Assembly: GCF_000427645.1 (NCBI RefSeq)
Contig: NZ_KE386571.1
Coordinates: 2,934,895-2,998,894, forward strand
Direction of reading: 5' to 3'
DNA: 64,000 nucleotides
Source: Sphingomonas phyllosphaerae FA2
GTDB taxonomy: Bacteria > Pseudomonadota > Alphaproteobacteria > Sphingomonadales > Sphingomonadaceae
The notes below the pieces were generated by a model. The model worked only from the letters and a program-made list of their open reading frames with translations, ran no database searches and had not been told where the DNA came from. This document shows, in pieces, positions 9,205 to 18,856 of the stretch. Numbering within the stretch: the stretch's first letter is position 1; each line of letters begins with the position of its first letter. A program made the translations under genes and the position numbers.

Positions 9205-9210
9205 CCTCCC
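9205..9210 (-). promoter_or_regulatory. Ribosome binding site fixing the GTG start of the GNAT gene
   Basis: The minus strand reads GGGAGG, 8 nt before GTG 9196, while no good site precedes other in-frame starts. Confidence 0.7.
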
Positions 9211-9270
9211 GAAAACGGCAGCGGCGGGGAAGCTTTCGCCGCCCCGCCGCCGGCCATTCGCTCACGATCG

Positions 9271-10938
9271 TCAGTCGATCTTGGGCAGCGTCTCGAACTG
9301 GTGGAACGGCGGCGGGCTGGACAGCGTCCATTCCAGCGTCGTCGCCCCCTCGCCCCACGGATTGTCGGGCGCCTTCTTGCCCGCGATCAAGGACCAGATC
9401 AGGTTGACGAAGAAGATCGCCATGCCCGCGGCCATGATCATGTAGCCGATCGTCGCGACGTTGTTCCAGTGCGCGAAGCCGTCCGGATAATCCGGGTAAC
9501 GACGCGGCATACCCTGCAGCCCAAGGAAGTGCATCGGGAAGAACAGCAGGTTCACGCCGACGAAGAACACCCAGAAGTGCAGCTGGCCGAGTAGCTCCGA
9601 GTACATCCGCCCCGACATCTTCGGGAACCAGTAATAGAAGCCGGCGAACAGCGAGAACACCGCGCCGAGGCTGAGCACATAGTGGAAGTGCGCGACGACG
9701 TAATAGGTGTCCTGCATATAATCGTCGACGCCGCCGTTGGCGAGCACGACGCCCGTGACGCCACCGACCGTGAACATGAAGATGAAGCCGATCGCCCAGA
9801 CCATCGGGGTCGGGAAGCGCAACGAACCGCCCCACATCGTCGCGATCCACGAGAAGATCTTGATGCCGGTCGGCACCGCGATCACCATCGTCGCCGCGGT
9901 GAAGTACATCTTCACGTTCACGCTCATCCCGGTCGTGAACATGTGGTGCGCCCAGACGACGAACCCGACCACGCCGATCGCGACCATGGCATAGGCCATG
10001 CCGAGATAGCCGAACACCGGCTTGCGGCTGAACGTCGCGACGATGTGGCTGATGATGCCGAAGCCCGGCAGGATCATGATGTACACTTCGGGGTGGCCGA
10101 AGAACCAGAACAGATGCTGGTACAGCACCGGATCGCCGCCGCCGGCAGGATCGTAGAAGGTCGTGCCGAAGTTACGATCGGTCAGCAGCATCGTGATCGC
10201 CGCCGCGAGCACCGGCAGCGCGAGCAGCAGCAGGAAGGCGGTGACCAGCACCGACCAGGCGAACAGCGGCATCTTGTGCAGCGTCATGCCCGGCGCGCGC
10301 ATGTTGAAGATCGTGGTGATGAAGTTGATCGCACCCAGGATCGAGCTGGCGCCCGCGAGGTGGAGCGACAGGATCGCCATGTCGACCGACGGCCCCGGCT
10401 CGCCATAGGTGGAGAGCGGCGCGTACACGGTCCAGCCGGTGCCGGCGCCGCCGAAGAACGGCGAGGCGAGCAGCAGCAGGAAGGCGGGCACCAGCAGCCA
10501 GAAGCTGATGTTGTTCATGCGCGGGAACGCCATGTCGGGCGCACCGATCATCAGCGGCACGAACCAGTTGCCGAACCCGCCGACCATCGCCGGCATCACC
10601 ATGAAGAACACCATGATCAGGCCGTGCGCGGTGACGAGCACGTTCCACAGGTGCAGCGCCTGGTCGAACGACTGTTCCTCACCGCCGTGCAGCATCGACG
10701 CCCAGTGCGGCAGATACTGGATGCCCGGATGCATCAGCTCGGCGCGCATCAGCCCGGAGATCGCGCCACCGATGATCCCCGCGACGATCGCGAAGATCAG
10801 GTAGAGCGTGCCGATGTCCTTGTGGTTGGTGGACATGAACCAGCGCGCGAAGAACGCCGGCTTGTGATCGGCGTCCGCGTGATGGTGGTGATCGTCGTGC
10901 GTGACGAAGGCGGACGGGTGGAGCGCGGTGTCGGTCAT
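9271..10938 (-). CDS. ctaD: Cytochrome c oxidase subunit I
   Basis: Catalytic subunit of the aa3-type oxidase, 555 residues with about twelve helices. It carries the low-spin haem a and the haem a3-CuB centre. Seen directly: [14 protein letters not shown], the His-Tyr crosslink region [14 protein letters not shown], and AHHMFTTGM with the CuB histidine pair. A His-rich N-terminus ([13 protein letters not shown]) precedes the first helix. The start is ATG 10938, 4 bp after the ctaC stop; a longer frame into ctaC is not needed. Confidence 0.98.
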   Translation of the reverse strand: MTDTALHPSAFVTHDDHHHHADADHKPAFFARWFMSTNHKDIGTLYLIFAIVAGIIGGAISGLMRAELMHPGIQYLPHWASMLHGGEEQSFDQALHLWNVLVTAHGLIMVFFMVMPAMVGGFGNWFVPLMIGAPDMAFPRMNNISFWLLVPAFLLLLASPFFGGAGTGWTVYAPLSTYGEPGPSVDMAILSLHLAGASSILGAINFITTIFNMRAPGMTLHKMPLFAWSVLVTAFLLLLALPVLAAAITMLLTDRNFGTTFYDPAGGGDPVLYQHLFWFFGHPEVYIMILPGFGIISHIVATFSRKPVFGYLGMAYAMVAIGVVGFVVWAHHMFTTGMSVNVKMYFTAATMVIAVPTGIKIFSWIATMWGGSLRFPTPMVWAIGFIFMFTVGGVTGVVLANGGVDDYMQDTYYVVAHFHYVLSLGAVFSLFAGFYYWFPKMSGRMYSELLGQLHFWVFFVGVNLLFFPMHFLGLQGMPRRYPDYPDGFAHWNNVATIGYMIMAAGMAIFFVNLIWSLIAGKKAPDNPWGEGATTLEWTLSSPPPFHQFETLPKID

Positions 10939-10942
10939 GATC

Positions 10943-12148
10943 TTAGCGTCCGGCTTCGCCGACGCCGCCCGGATTGCCGGTGGCGCCCTGCGGGGAGGTG
11001 GTGGGAGTGTCGGTCCCGTTCTCGGTCGGGCCGGTGATCGCATTGGCGACCGCCGCCTCGTCCGCCGCGGCGGCGGAATTGTCTGCGCCCGGCTGTGGGA
11101 TCACGGCGTCGGACGCCTTGCCCGGCGCCGGCATCGAGCCGCCCTTGGCGCGCACCCAGGCGGCGAACTGCGCCGGAGTGACCGCCTCGACCGCGATCGG
11201 CATGAACGCGTGGCGCGCGCCGCACAATTCGCTGCACTGGCCGAAATAGAGGCCGGGCTTGTCGATCGTGAAGCTGGTCTCGTTCAGCCGACCCGGGATC
11301 GCGTCGAGCTTGATCCAGAACGCCGGCACCGCCCAGCTGTGGATGACGTCATTAGCGGTGGTGATCAGGCGGATCGGCACGCCGACCGGCAACACGACGC
11401 GATTGTCGGCCGCCAGCAGGCGCGGGCCGTCGGCGTCGGTGCGCGCGCGCTCGCCCGGGGCGACCTGATTGCCTTCCTTCAGCATGTTGGCGGTGATCTC
11501 GATCCCGCCGTGATCCGGATATTGGTAGCTCCAGAACCACTGATTGCCGATCGCCTTCAGCGTCACCGCGCCGGCCGGGGCGGGCTTGAACTGCGCCTGC
11601 AACAGCCCGATCGACGGCACCGCGATCGCGACGAGGATCAGCACCGGCACCAGCGTCCATACCACCTCGATAAAGGTGTTGTGGCTGGTGCGCGACGGCA
11701 CCGGGTTCGCGCTGGCGCGGAACTTCACCATCACCACCACCAGCAGCACCAGCACCAGCAGCGAGATGATCGTGATCAGCGGGAAGAGGATGCGATCGTG
11801 AAACCAGTGCGCGCGCAGACCATTCTTGGTGACCTGCGGCTGGATGTGGATCACGCCGTCGAGCGGCTGCCCGACGCCGGGCGCCGACGTGGTGGCGTTG
11901 AAGGCCGGTGCGCCGTCCATCGCCAGCGCGGGCGATTGCGGCGCGGCATCGGCCTTTTGCACGGTGCCGCCGGCCTGACCCTGATTCGAATCGGCGGGGC
12001 GCAGCCCGCTCGGCGCCGCGGTGGCCGCAGTGGCGGGCGAGGTCGCGGCCGGAGCCGGCGTCTGCGCACCTGCGCTACCCGCGCCTGTCAGGGCGGTCAG
12101 CGCGAAGCCCGCTGCCAATACCCAACCCTTGATCCCGGTTCTCAGCAT
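10943..12148 (-). CDS. ctaC: Cytochrome c oxidase subunit II, with long low-complexity tails
   Basis: Carries the CuA centre that accepts electrons from cytochrome c. The 401-residue product has a signal peptide (cleavage near GSAGA-QTP), an Ala/Pro/Thr-rich linker of about 65 residues, two helices ([20 protein letters not shown] and [16 protein letters not shown]), and a cupredoxin domain with the CuA motif [12 protein letters not shown]. About 60 Ala/Gly/Pro/Asn-rich residues follow the domain. Typical subunits II have about 280-320 residues, so both tails are extra. First gene of the operon; a likely promoter lies 74-101 bp upstream. Confidence 0.97.
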   Translation of the reverse strand: MLRTGIKGWVLAAGFALTALTGAGSAGAQTPAPAATSPATAATAAPSGLRPADSNQGQAGGTVQKADAAPQSPALAMDGAPAFNATTSAPGVGQPLDGVIHIQPQVTKNGLRAHWFHDRILFPLITIISLLVLVLLVVVMVKFRASANPVPSRTSHNTFIEVVWTLVPVLILVAIAVPSIGLLQAQFKPAPAGAVTLKAIGNQWFWSYQYPDHGGIEITANMLKEGNQVAPGERARTDADGPRLLAADNRVVLPVGVPIRLITTANDVIHSWAVPAFWIKLDAIPGRLNETSFTIDKPGLYFGQCSELCGARHAFMPIAVEAVTPAQFAAWVRAKGGSMPAPGKASDAVIPQPGADNSAAAADEAAVANAITGPTENGTDTPTTSPQGATGNPGGVGEAGR

Positions 12149-12221
12149 CTTTTTATCGTCACCCCTGTGGTGGTGCGCGCATTCGCGTACCGGGCGTATC
12201 GAAGCGCCCCTCCTGCACCTG

Positions 12222-12249
12222 CCTATAGCATGGCATCCCCTCGCCTCAA
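12222..12249 (-). promoter_or_regulatory. Candidate sigma70-type promoter for the ctaC operon
   Basis: The minus strand reads TTGAGG, a 16-nt spacer, then TATAGG, placed upstream of ctaC in the divergent gap with pyrE. The same TTGNNN-16-TATAGG arrangement occurs before rpmF. Pattern-based only. Confidence 0.5.
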
Positions 12250-12338
12250 GGGGGCGTGCGTCCGCGCTTTTCTCCGCCGAGGCGCGTTGCGCGCGCGCGG
12301 GCGGGCTTCTATGGCGCGCGCAGGAGACCAAGCACACG

Positions 12339-12923
12339 ATGACCGACGACGACGTGCTCGCCGAATTCCGCGCTGCCGATGCGCTGCTGGAAGGGCATTT
12401 CATCCTTTCCTCGGGGTTGCGCAGCCCGCGCTACCTGCAATGCGCGCGCGTGCTGATGAACCCGCGTCGCGCCGCGCGGCTGGCCGAGGCGCTGGCGACG
12501 CGCCTCCCCGCCGAACTGCGCGCACGGATCACCGCGGTCGTCGCCCCGGCGATGGGCGGGGTGATCGCCGGGCAGGAGATGGCGCGCGCGCTCGACGTCG
12601 ACGCGATGTTCGTCGAACGCCCGACCGGCACCTTCGAGCTGCGCCGCGGCTTTCGGCTGGAGCCCGGGCAGGAAGTGCTGATGATGGAGGACGTCGTCAC
12701 CACTGGCCTGTCGAGCCGCGAGGCGATCAAGGCGATCGAGGCGGCCGGCGGGCGGGTGATCGCCGGCGCGGCGCTGGTCGATCGCTCGAACGGCACCGCC
12801 GACATCGGCGTGCCGTTCTTCCGGCTGATCTGGCTGGAGGTCCCGACCTATCAGCCCGACGATCTACCCCCTGAACTGCAAGCGATCCCGGCGATCAAGC
12901 CGGGCAGCCGGGCGGCGGCGTGA
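12339..12923 (+). CDS. pyrE: Orotate phosphoribosyltransferase
   Basis: Makes orotidine 5'-phosphate from orotate and PRPP, the fifth step of pyrimidine synthesis. The 194-residue protein shows the PRPP-binding motif [15 protein letters not shown] and the early [19 protein letters not shown] segment of this family. Start ATG 12339 with CAGGAGA about 12 nt upstream. Divergent from the oxidase operon and first of a plus-strand run whose next gene, pdxJ, begins 2 bp after its stop. Confidence 0.96.
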   Translation: MTDDDVLAEFRAADALLEGHFILSSGLRSPRYLQCARVLMNPRRAARLAEALATRLPAELRARITAVVAPAMGGVIAGQEMARALDVDAMFVERPTGTFELRRGFRLEPGQEVLMMEDVVTTGLSSREAIKAIEAAGGRVIAGAALVDRSNGTADIGVPFFRLIWLEVPTYQPDDLPPELQAIPAIKPGSRAAA

Positions 12924-12925
12924 CG

Positions 12926-13654
12926 ATGGCCGGCCCCTTGCGCCTCGGGGTCAATATCGACCATGTCGCGACGGTGCGGAACGCGCGCGGCGGCGGGTTG
13001 CCCGATCCGGTGCGCGCCGCACTGCTCGCGGCACAGGCCGGCGCGGACGGGATCACCGCGCATCTGCGCGAGGATCGCCGCCACATCACCGACGCGGACA
13101 TCGCACGGCTCTCCGCCGAACTGGCGATCCCGCTCAATCTGGAGATGGCCGCGACCGACGAGATGCTCGCGATCGCGCTGCGCCATCGCCCGCACGCTGC
13201 CTGCATCGTCCCCGAGAAGCGCGAGGAGCGCACCACCGAGGGCGGGATCGACGCCGCCGGGCAGCATGACCGGCTTGCGCCGATGGTCCGCGAACTCGGC
13301 GCGGCGAACATCCGCGTTTCGCTGTTCATCGAGCCCGACCCGCGCCAAATCGCCGCGGCGGTCGCGCTCGGTGCGCCGGTCGTCGAGCTGCACACCGGCC
13401 GCTACGCCGAGCTGGACGGGGAGGCGCGCACCGCCGAGCTGCGCCGGCTCGCCGATGCCGCGGCGCTCGCGGCGAAGAACGGGATCGAGGTTCACGCCGG
13501 GCATGGCCTCACCTTCGACAATGTCATGCCCGTGGCGGCGATCCCGCAGGTGCGGGAGCTGAACATCGGCCATTTTCTGATCGGCGAGGCGATCTTCACC
13601 GGGCTGGAGGACAGCGTGCGCCGCATGAAGGCGTCGATGGACGAAGCCCGTTGA
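12926..13654 (+). CDS. pdxJ: Pyridoxine 5'-phosphate synthase
   Basis: Condenses 1-deoxyxylulose 5-phosphate with 3-amino-2-oxopropyl phosphate to form pyridoxine 5'-phosphate, a TIM-barrel enzyme. Recognised by [16 protein letters not shown] at the N-terminus, [11 protein letters not shown], and the C-terminal [15 protein letters not shown]. 242 residues from ATG 12926; a GTG at 12920 overlapping the pyrE stop is an alternative start. Confidence 0.97.
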   Translation: MAGPLRLGVNIDHVATVRNARGGGLPDPVRAALLAAQAGADGITAHLREDRRHITDADIARLSAELAIPLNLEMAATDEMLAIALRHRPHAACIVPEKREERTTEGGIDAAGQHDRLAPMVRELGAANIRVSLFIEPDPRQIAAAVALGAPVVELHTGRYAELDGEARTAELRRLADAAALAAKNGIEVHAGHGLTFDNVMPVAAIPQVRELNIGHFLIGEAIFTGLEDSVRRMKASMDEAR

Positions 13655-14070
13655 TCGTCGGGCTCGGCTCCGACCTGTGCAATATCGAGCGGATCGCGCA
13701 CTCGCTCGAGCGCTTCGGCAAACGCTTCGAGGCGCGTGTCTTCACCGATGTAGAGCGGGCAAAGGCCGATCGCCGCCCGTTCACCAAGGCCGGAACGCTC
13801 GCCAAGCGCTTCGCCGCGAAGGAAGCCTTCTCCAAGGCGGTCGGCACCGGGTTCAAGGCCGGGGTGTTCATGAAGGACATCGGCGTCGTCAACGCCCCCT
13901 CCGGCGCGCCGACGCTGGCGCTGACCGGCGGCGCGAAGGCGCGGCTCGAGGGGATGATCCCCGCCGGGCACAGCGTACGCATCCATCTGACATTGACCGA
14001 CGACCATCCCTGGGCGCAGGCATTCGTCATCATCGAGGCCATCGCCGACCGACATGCAGGAGCCGAGTGA
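13651..14070 (+). CDS. acpS: Holo-[acyl-carrier-protein] synthase
   Basis: Transfers phosphopantetheine from CoA to acyl carrier protein. The 139-residue protein carries the metal-binding [12 protein letters not shown] (Asp8) and [15 protein letters not shown] signatures. The start is TTG at 13651, interlocked with the pdxJ stop codon. pdxJ-acpS-lepB is a classical alphaproteobacterial order. Confidence 0.95.
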   Translation: MIVGLGSDLCNIERIAHSLERFGKRFEARVFTDVERAKADRRPFTKAGTLAKRFAAKEAFSKAVGTGFKAGVFMKDIGVVNAPSGAPTLALTGGAKARLEGMIPAGHSVRIHLTLTDDHPWAQAFVIIEAIADRHAGAE

Positions 14071-15022
14071 CCGCGTGGCAGAGGATATCGCATTGACCGG
14101 CGACCACACGCCCCCGCCCGCCACGGCCGAGACGCCCGCGCCGCGCACCGGCTTTGACTGGTGGGGCGAGATCAAGGGACTGTTCTGGCTGTTGCTGGCG
14201 GTGCTCGGCTTCCACAGCTTCATCGCCAAGCCCTTCTATATCCCCAGCGAATCGATGCTGCCCGGATTGCTGGTCGGCGATCGGCTGGTGGTGTCCAAAT
14301 TCGCTTATGGCTGGTCGTTCGTCTCGCCGACGATCCCCGATCCGGTCGCGATTGTTCGCGGCACCTTGCTCCACCAGCCGGTCGACAGCTGGTCGGTGCA
14401 AGTGCCCTTCATCCACGGCCGCATCTGGGGCAGCCTGCCCGAGCGCGGCGACGTGGTGATCGTCACCCCGCCCGGCCAGTCGAGCGATTATATCAAGCGC
14501 GTGATCGGCCTGCCGGGCGACACGCTGGCGGTGCGCGGCGGCGTCGTGATCCTCAACGGCAAGCCGGTGGCGCGCGGCCCGCTTCATTATCGCGACTTGC
14601 CGGTCGATGCGAACGCGACCTGCGATCCCGCGCAATATCCGGGCGCCCTACGGGAGCGTGCAGACGGCACTGCGGTCTGCCATTTGCCGATCATCACCGA
14701 AACGCTGCCCAACGGTCGCCGCTATGACACGGTCGATCTGGAACCCGACAGTGCCGGCGACAATTACGGCCCGGTGACGATTCCGGCCAACCACGTCTTC
14801 CTGATGGGCGACAATCGCGACCGCTCCGCCGACAGCCGCTTCGCGCTCGGCGGGTTCGAGCGCGGACTAGGCGGCCCGGTACCTTATGAAAATATCGGTG
14901 GCCGCGCCGAATTCATCACCTTCTCGGTCGACGGCAGCGCCGGCTGGAACCCCCTGAGCTGGCCGCGCGCGCTGCGCGGCGGCCGCGCTGGCACCTCGCT
15001 CCACCCGACGCGCGTCCCATGA
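14054..15022 (+). CDS. lepB: Signal peptidase I
   Basis: Inner-membrane serine protease that removes signal peptides from exported proteins. The 322-residue product has one N-terminal helix (about 42-58), catalytic Ser67 in IPSESMLP, catalytic Lys148 in [13 protein letters not shown], and the C-terminal box [11 protein letters not shown]. Start ATG 14054 lies inside the end of acpS, a 17-bp overlap. Confidence 0.97.
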   Translation: MQEPSDRVAEDIALTGDHTPPPATAETPAPRTGFDWWGEIKGLFWLLLAVLGFHSFIAKPFYIPSESMLPGLLVGDRLVVSKFAYGWSFVSPTIPDPVAIVRGTLLHQPVDSWSVQVPFIHGRIWGSLPERGDVVIVTPPGQSSDYIKRVIGLPGDTLAVRGGVVILNGKPVARGPLHYRDLPVDANATCDPAQYPGALRERADGTAVCHLPIITETLPNGRRYDTVDLEPDSAGDNYGPVTIPANHVFLMGDNRDRSADSRFALGGFERGLGGPVPYENIGGRAEFITFSVDGSAGWNPLSWPRALRGGRAGTSLHPTRVP

Positions 15023-16113
15023 GCGACACGCCCGAGGTGCGGATCGATGCCGGTGGCGAGCGGGTCCGCGTCCGCGCCGGCGCGAGCCCCACCGAAGTGC
15101 GCGACGAATCAACCCGCGACGAAATCCGCCGCGCTGCGGTCTGGCTGGGTATGGCCAGCGCGATCGCGCTGGTCGTGTTGCTCGTCCAGCCGTTGCTCAT
15201 CATCTTCGCCGCGCTCGTCTTCGCGGCATTGCTCGATGGCGGGGTACGGCTGCTCGGGCGGGTGCTGCCGATCGGGCGCAGCTGGCGGTTGCTGATCGTC
15301 TGTTTGCTGACGATCGCTTTCCTGCTCGGCACCTTCTATCTCGCCGGCGTCCAGATCACCGCGCAGGCGCAACAGCTCCGCTCGACCGTCGAGGTGCAGG
15401 TGCTGCGCGTCAGCGGCTGGCTGAGCGCGCAGGGGCTGATGCCGGGCGCCAGCGACCTGAGCGGCGTCGCGAAACAGGCGATGTCGTCGTTGGGGCGTGT
15501 CACGAGCTGGCTGGGCACCGCTGCCGGCGCACTGACCAGCGGGTTCATGATCGTCGTGCTCGGGCTGTTCGTCGCGATCGATCCGCATGGCTATGAGCGC
15601 GGGCTGCAATGGATGGTGCCCGAACGCAACCGCGTCGAATTTGCAGTGACGCTGAAGCGCATGGCGCAGACGCTGCGCCGGCTGCTCGCCGGACGCCTGC
15701 TCGGCATGGCGTTCGAGGGCGTGCTGACCGCGATCGCCTTGTGGATCGTCGGGGTACCGATGGCGATGATCCTCGGCATCCTCACCGGTCTGCTGGCCTT
15801 CATCCCCAATATCGGCGCGTTCATTTCCGGGGCGCTGATGGTCGCGGTAGGCTTTTCGGCGGGTGTCCACACCGGCGTGCTGGCGATCGTCGTCTATATC
15901 GTCGTGCAGACCTTCGACGGCTATGTCGTGATCCCGATGGTCGCCAAGCGCACCGTCGATCTGCCCCCGGCGCTGACGCTCGGCGCGCAGATCCTCGCCA
16001 GCGCCCTGTTCGGGATCATGGGGCTGGCGCTCGCCGATCCGATGACCGCGATCCTGAAGACCGCGATGGAGCGCCGTTCCGAGAACGCCGAGGACAGCCG
16101 GGCGCGGGACTGA
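15019..16113 (+). CDS. AI-2E family (DUF20) membrane transporter
   Basis: A 364-residue polytopic membrane protein with paired N-terminal helices, a soluble segment rich in Gln/Ser (about 115-170), and a C-terminal helical block containing GILTGLLAFIPNIGAFISG and the D-x-P box IPMVAKRTVDLPPALTL. The family includes the autoinducer-2 exporter TqsA and Na+/H+ antiporters, so substrate cannot be assigned. Overlaps lepB by 4 bp. Confidence 0.88.
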   Translation: MSDTPEVRIDAGGERVRVRAGASPTEVRDESTRDEIRRAAVWLGMASAIALVVLLVQPLLIIFAALVFAALLDGGVRLLGRVLPIGRSWRLLIVCLLTIAFLLGTFYLAGVQITAQAQQLRSTVEVQVLRVSGWLSAQGLMPGASDLSGVAKQAMSSLGRVTSWLGTAAGALTSGFMIVVLGLFVAIDPHGYERGLQWMVPERNRVEFAVTLKRMAQTLRRLLAGRLLGMAFEGVLTAIALWIVGVPMAMILGILTGLLAFIPNIGAFISGALMVAVGFSAGVHTGVLAIVVYIVVQTFDGYVVIPMVAKRTVDLPPALTLGAQILASALFGIMGLALADPMTAILKTAMERRSENAEDSRARD

Positions 16114-16183
16114 GGCCGCACGCGGCACGGCTGGCGCGCCCCGCCCGACGCTGCTACAGCGCGCCACCCGTCTGCAACGGGCG

Positions 16184-16188
16184 CAGGA
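16184..16188 (+). promoter_or_regulatory. Ribosome binding site supporting a TTG start at 16197
   Basis: AGGAA lies 8 nt before the in-frame TTG, which is the only start with a site near the point where the protein begins to look coding. Confidence 0.5.
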
Positions 16189-16196
16189 ACAACCGA

Positions 16197-17153
16197 TTGC
16201 GCGTCGACGAGCACTCCTCAACCCCCTCGACCAAGCCCGTCGCCGACGCCGCTCCGTTGGTCGCGTTGAAGCCGGTCCTGACGCTCCGGCGTCGCTGGCC
16301 CGCGTTGCTGGCGACGATCCTCACCGTCGCGACGCTGATCGGCGTCGGTCACGAGCTGTTCGATCACGGATTGGCCGGGATCAAGCGGGCGGTGCCGGAA
16401 TCCTGGGGCTTCTACCTCTTCTTCCTCGCCTCCTATTTCGCGCTGCCGATCTGCGACTTCGTGATCTTCCGCCGGTTGTGGGACGTGCCGCCCGCCGCCT
16501 TCCCGGCGCTCAACCGGAAGCGGATCGCGAACGACATCCTGATCGGCTATTCGGGCGATGCCTATTTCTACGCCTGGGCGCGCGCGCGGCTGGATATGGT
16601 GACCGCGCCGTTCGGGGCGGTGAAGGACGTCAGCATCGTCTCCGGCATCACCGGGAACGTCACCGCCTTGCTGCTCGGCACGGTCGCGTTGCCACTCGGC
16701 TACCAGCTGATCTCGCCCGAGGTGATCGAGGGCATGATCTGGTCGCTGGTGTTCGCCACCGCGATCTCGCTCGGGCTGATCCTGTTTTCCAAGCGCGTCT
16801 TCTCGCTGCCGCGTCGCGACCTGTGGTTCATCTTCTGGATCGATCTGCTGCGGATCGGCGCCACCTGCGTCTTCATCGCGCTGGCCTGGGCCTGGGCGAT
16901 GCCCAGCGTGTCGATCGGCATGTGGCTGTTTCTGGTCGCCGGGCGGCAATTGGTGTCGCGTTTGCCGTTCCTGCCCAACAAAGACCTGCTTTTCGCCAAC
17001 TTCGCGATCCTGGTCATCGGGCATGATCGTGCGTTGTCGGACCTGATGGCGTTCACCGCAGCGTCAACCCTGGTGATGCACGGGCTGCTGCTACTGCTGT
17101 TCGGTGCGGTATATGTGACGGAAAGGATGCGCGCATGGCGCGACGGACGCTGA
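16197..17153 (+). CDS. Polytopic membrane protein, distantly like lysyl-phosphatidylglycerol synthase membrane domain
   Basis: A 318-residue protein with a short polar N-terminus and about seven or eight helices. The Arg/Asp-rich loops (RKRIANDILIGYSGDAYFYAWARARLDM) and the helix pattern recall the UPF0104/LPG-synthase membrane domain, but I cannot assign a function. No aminoacyl-transfer domain is present. The TTG start at 16197 is inferred from the ribosome site; no ATG fits. It overlaps the DUF2141 gene by 19 bp and sits with glycan genes, suggesting a role in lipid or polysaccharide export. Confidence 0.65.
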   Translation: MRVDEHSSTPSTKPVADAAPLVALKPVLTLRRRWPALLATILTVATLIGVGHELFDHGLAGIKRAVPESWGFYLFFLASYFALPICDFVIFRRLWDVPPAAFPALNRKRIANDILIGYSGDAYFYAWARARLDMVTAPFGAVKDVSIVSGITGNVTALLLGTVALPLGYQLISPEVIEGMIWSLVFATAISLGLILFSKRVFSLPRRDLWFIFWIDLLRIGATCVFIALAWAWAMPSVSIGMWLFLVAGRQLVSRLPFLPNKDLLFANFAILVIGHDRALSDLMAFTAASTLVMHGLLLLLFGAVYVTERMRAWRDGR

Positions 17154-17656
17154 CGATTGCCCTGGCCGGGCTGCTCCCGCTTGTCGCGCCCGCGGCGGGC
17201 GCGCAGGTGCTGGGCAGCGATGCCGCGGCCTGCACCGCGCAGCAGGGGCCGGCGATCCTTGCCACCGTCACCGGGCTGAAGGACCGCACCGGCACGCTGA
17301 AGCTGGAACTCTACCCGCCCAACGAGAAGGACTTTCTGGCCGGCGACGACGATCTGGCGCGTGAGGGCAAGTTCTTCCGCCGCGTGACGATCGCGCCGCC
17401 CGCTACCGGCGACGCCGCGATTTGCATCCGCGTGCCGCGCCCGGGCCGCTATGCCTTGTTCCTGGGCCATGACCGCGACGGCAAGCGCAAGTTCAACTTC
17501 TGGAGCGACGGCGCCGGCTTCCCCAGCAACCACAAGATCGGGCGCGCGCGCCCCAAATTGGCCGATGCGCTGATCGACGTCGGCCCCGGCATCACCCGCA
17601 CCACGATCCGCGCGCAATATCTGCGCGGGTTGGGCGGCTTCGGCTTCATGCGCTGA
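17135..17656 (+). CDS. DUF2141 exported protein
   Basis: A 173-residue secreted protein with a clear signal peptide (MARRTLTIALAGLLPLVAPAAGA, split here only for reading: residues 1-23). The mature part has the DUF2141 traits LKLELYPPNEKDFL, GRYALFLGHDRDGKRKFNFW and GFPSNHKIG. The domain is a beta-sandwich of unknown function common in envelope proteins. It begins inside the end of the membrane-protein gene and is followed 15 bp later by the glycosyltransferase gene, implying one transcript. Confidence 0.82.
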   Translation: MARRTLTIALAGLLPLVAPAAGAQVLGSDAAACTAQQGPAILATVTGLKDRTGTLKLELYPPNEKDFLAGDDDLAREGKFFRRVTIAPPATGDAAICIRVPRPGRYALFLGHDRDGKRKFNFWSDGAGFPSNHKIGRARPKLADALIDVGPGITRTTIRAQYLRGLGGFGFMR

Positions 17657-17671
17657 TTGGGAGACGGGACC

Positions 17672-18856
17672 ATGCGGATCGTCGACGTCAACGAATTCTA
17701 CTCGCCAACCGGCGGCGGGGTACGTTCGTACCTCGATCGCAAGATGGCGCTGATGTCCGAGATGGGGCACCAGCAGATCGTGATCGCCCCCGGGCGCGAG
17801 GATCGCGTCGAGGAACGGCCCGGCGGCGCGCGCATTCATTATGTGAAATCGCCAGGCATTCCGTTCGACTCGAATTACGGGTTGTTCTGGGAGGCGGCGC
17901 CGATCCACGAACTACTCGACCATTACCGCCCCGATGTGGTCGAGAATTGTGCGCCGTGGCGCTCGGCGGCGATCGTCGCCGACTGGCAGGGCGATGCGGT
18001 GCGCTCGTGGTTCATGCACAACGACAATCTGGAAACCTACCCCAAGCGGTGGTTCTCGCGCGTCGCCTCCGAATCGACGATCGAGCGCGCGTTCAGCTGG
18101 TACGATCGCTACATGAACCGCTGGCTCGACCGGTTCGACACCGTCGTCACCAACGGCCCGGTGCTGACCGAGCGGCTGCGCGCGCGCGGCGTGCGGATCG
18201 ACGCCACCATGCCGCTGGGGATCGAGCGCGAGCATTTTTCGCCGGCGCTGCGCAGCGCGTCGCTACGCGCCGCAATGCTCGAGCAATGCGGGCTTCCCGA
18301 GGATGCGTTCCTGCTGATCGGGGTCGGGCGGCATCATCCCGAAAAGCGCTGGCCGATGGTGATCGACGCGGTGCGGCGCGCAGGGGCGAAGCTGCCGGTC
18401 GGGCTGGTCTTGCTGGGACTGGGGCCGGACACGCGGACGCTGGAGCGCCATATCGCCGAAAGCCCGCATGTGCGGATGTTCCAGCCGATCTACCATCGCG
18501 GGCAGCTTGCCTCGATCATGGCGAGCGCCGACGCCTTCATCCACGGATGCGATACTGAGACGTTCGGGCTGGTCGCGTCGGAGGCGCTCGCCTCAGGCCT
18601 GCCGTTGATCGTTCCGGATCGCGGCGGCGCATCGGCGGTGGCGAAGCCCGAGTTCGGCGAATGGTATCGCAGCGGCAACGCCTATGACTGCGCGCGCGCG
18701 ATCGTCGCGCTCGCTTCTCGCGACCAGCCGCTGCTCCGCCGCGCCGCCGCGATCGCCGCGCCGAAGGTGTGGAGCGACCGCGAGCATACGCAGGCGCTGA
18801 TCGCGCACTATCAGTCGTTGATTGAGGCGCGCGGGCTGGTCAGCAAATCGGCATAG
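17672..18856 (+). CDS. GT4-type glycosyltransferase
   Basis: A 394-residue GT-B fold glycosyltransferase. The N-terminal EFYSPTGGGVRSYLDRKM is the acceptor-side Gly-rich loop. The C-terminal domain has GVGRHHPEKRW and the nucleotide-sugar motif ETFGLVASEALASGLPLIVPDRGG (E-x7-E type). Sugar and acceptor are unknown; envelope glycolipid or polysaccharide is likely from context. Start ATG 17672 follows a GGGAGA site. The 3' end overlaps the convergent DUF2334 gene by 46 bp. Confidence 0.88.
   Translation: MRIVDVNEFYSPTGGGVRSYLDRKMALMSEMGHQQIVIAPGREDRVEERPGGARIHYVKSPGIPFDSNYGLFWEAAPIHELLDHYRPDVVENCAPWRSAAIVADWQGDAVRSWFMHNDNLETYPKRWFSRVASESTIERAFSWYDRYMNRWLDRFDTVVTNGPVLTERLRARGVRIDATMPLGIEREHFSPALRSASLRAAMLEQCGLPEDAFLLIGVGRHHPEKRWPMVIDAVRRAGAKLPVGLVLLGLGPDTRTLERHIAESPHVRMFQPIYHRGQLASIMASADAFIHGCDTETFGLVASEALASGLPLIVPDRGGASAVAKPEFGEWYRSGNAYDCARAIVALASRDQPLLRRAAAIAAPKVWSDREHTQALIAHYQSLIEARGLVSKSA

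Noticed and set aside
9682..11037. A 451-codon plus-strand frame opposite ctaD.
   Set aside because: Composition is dominated by Arg, Asp, His and Glu repeats from antisense reading of membrane helices; no start site or domain.
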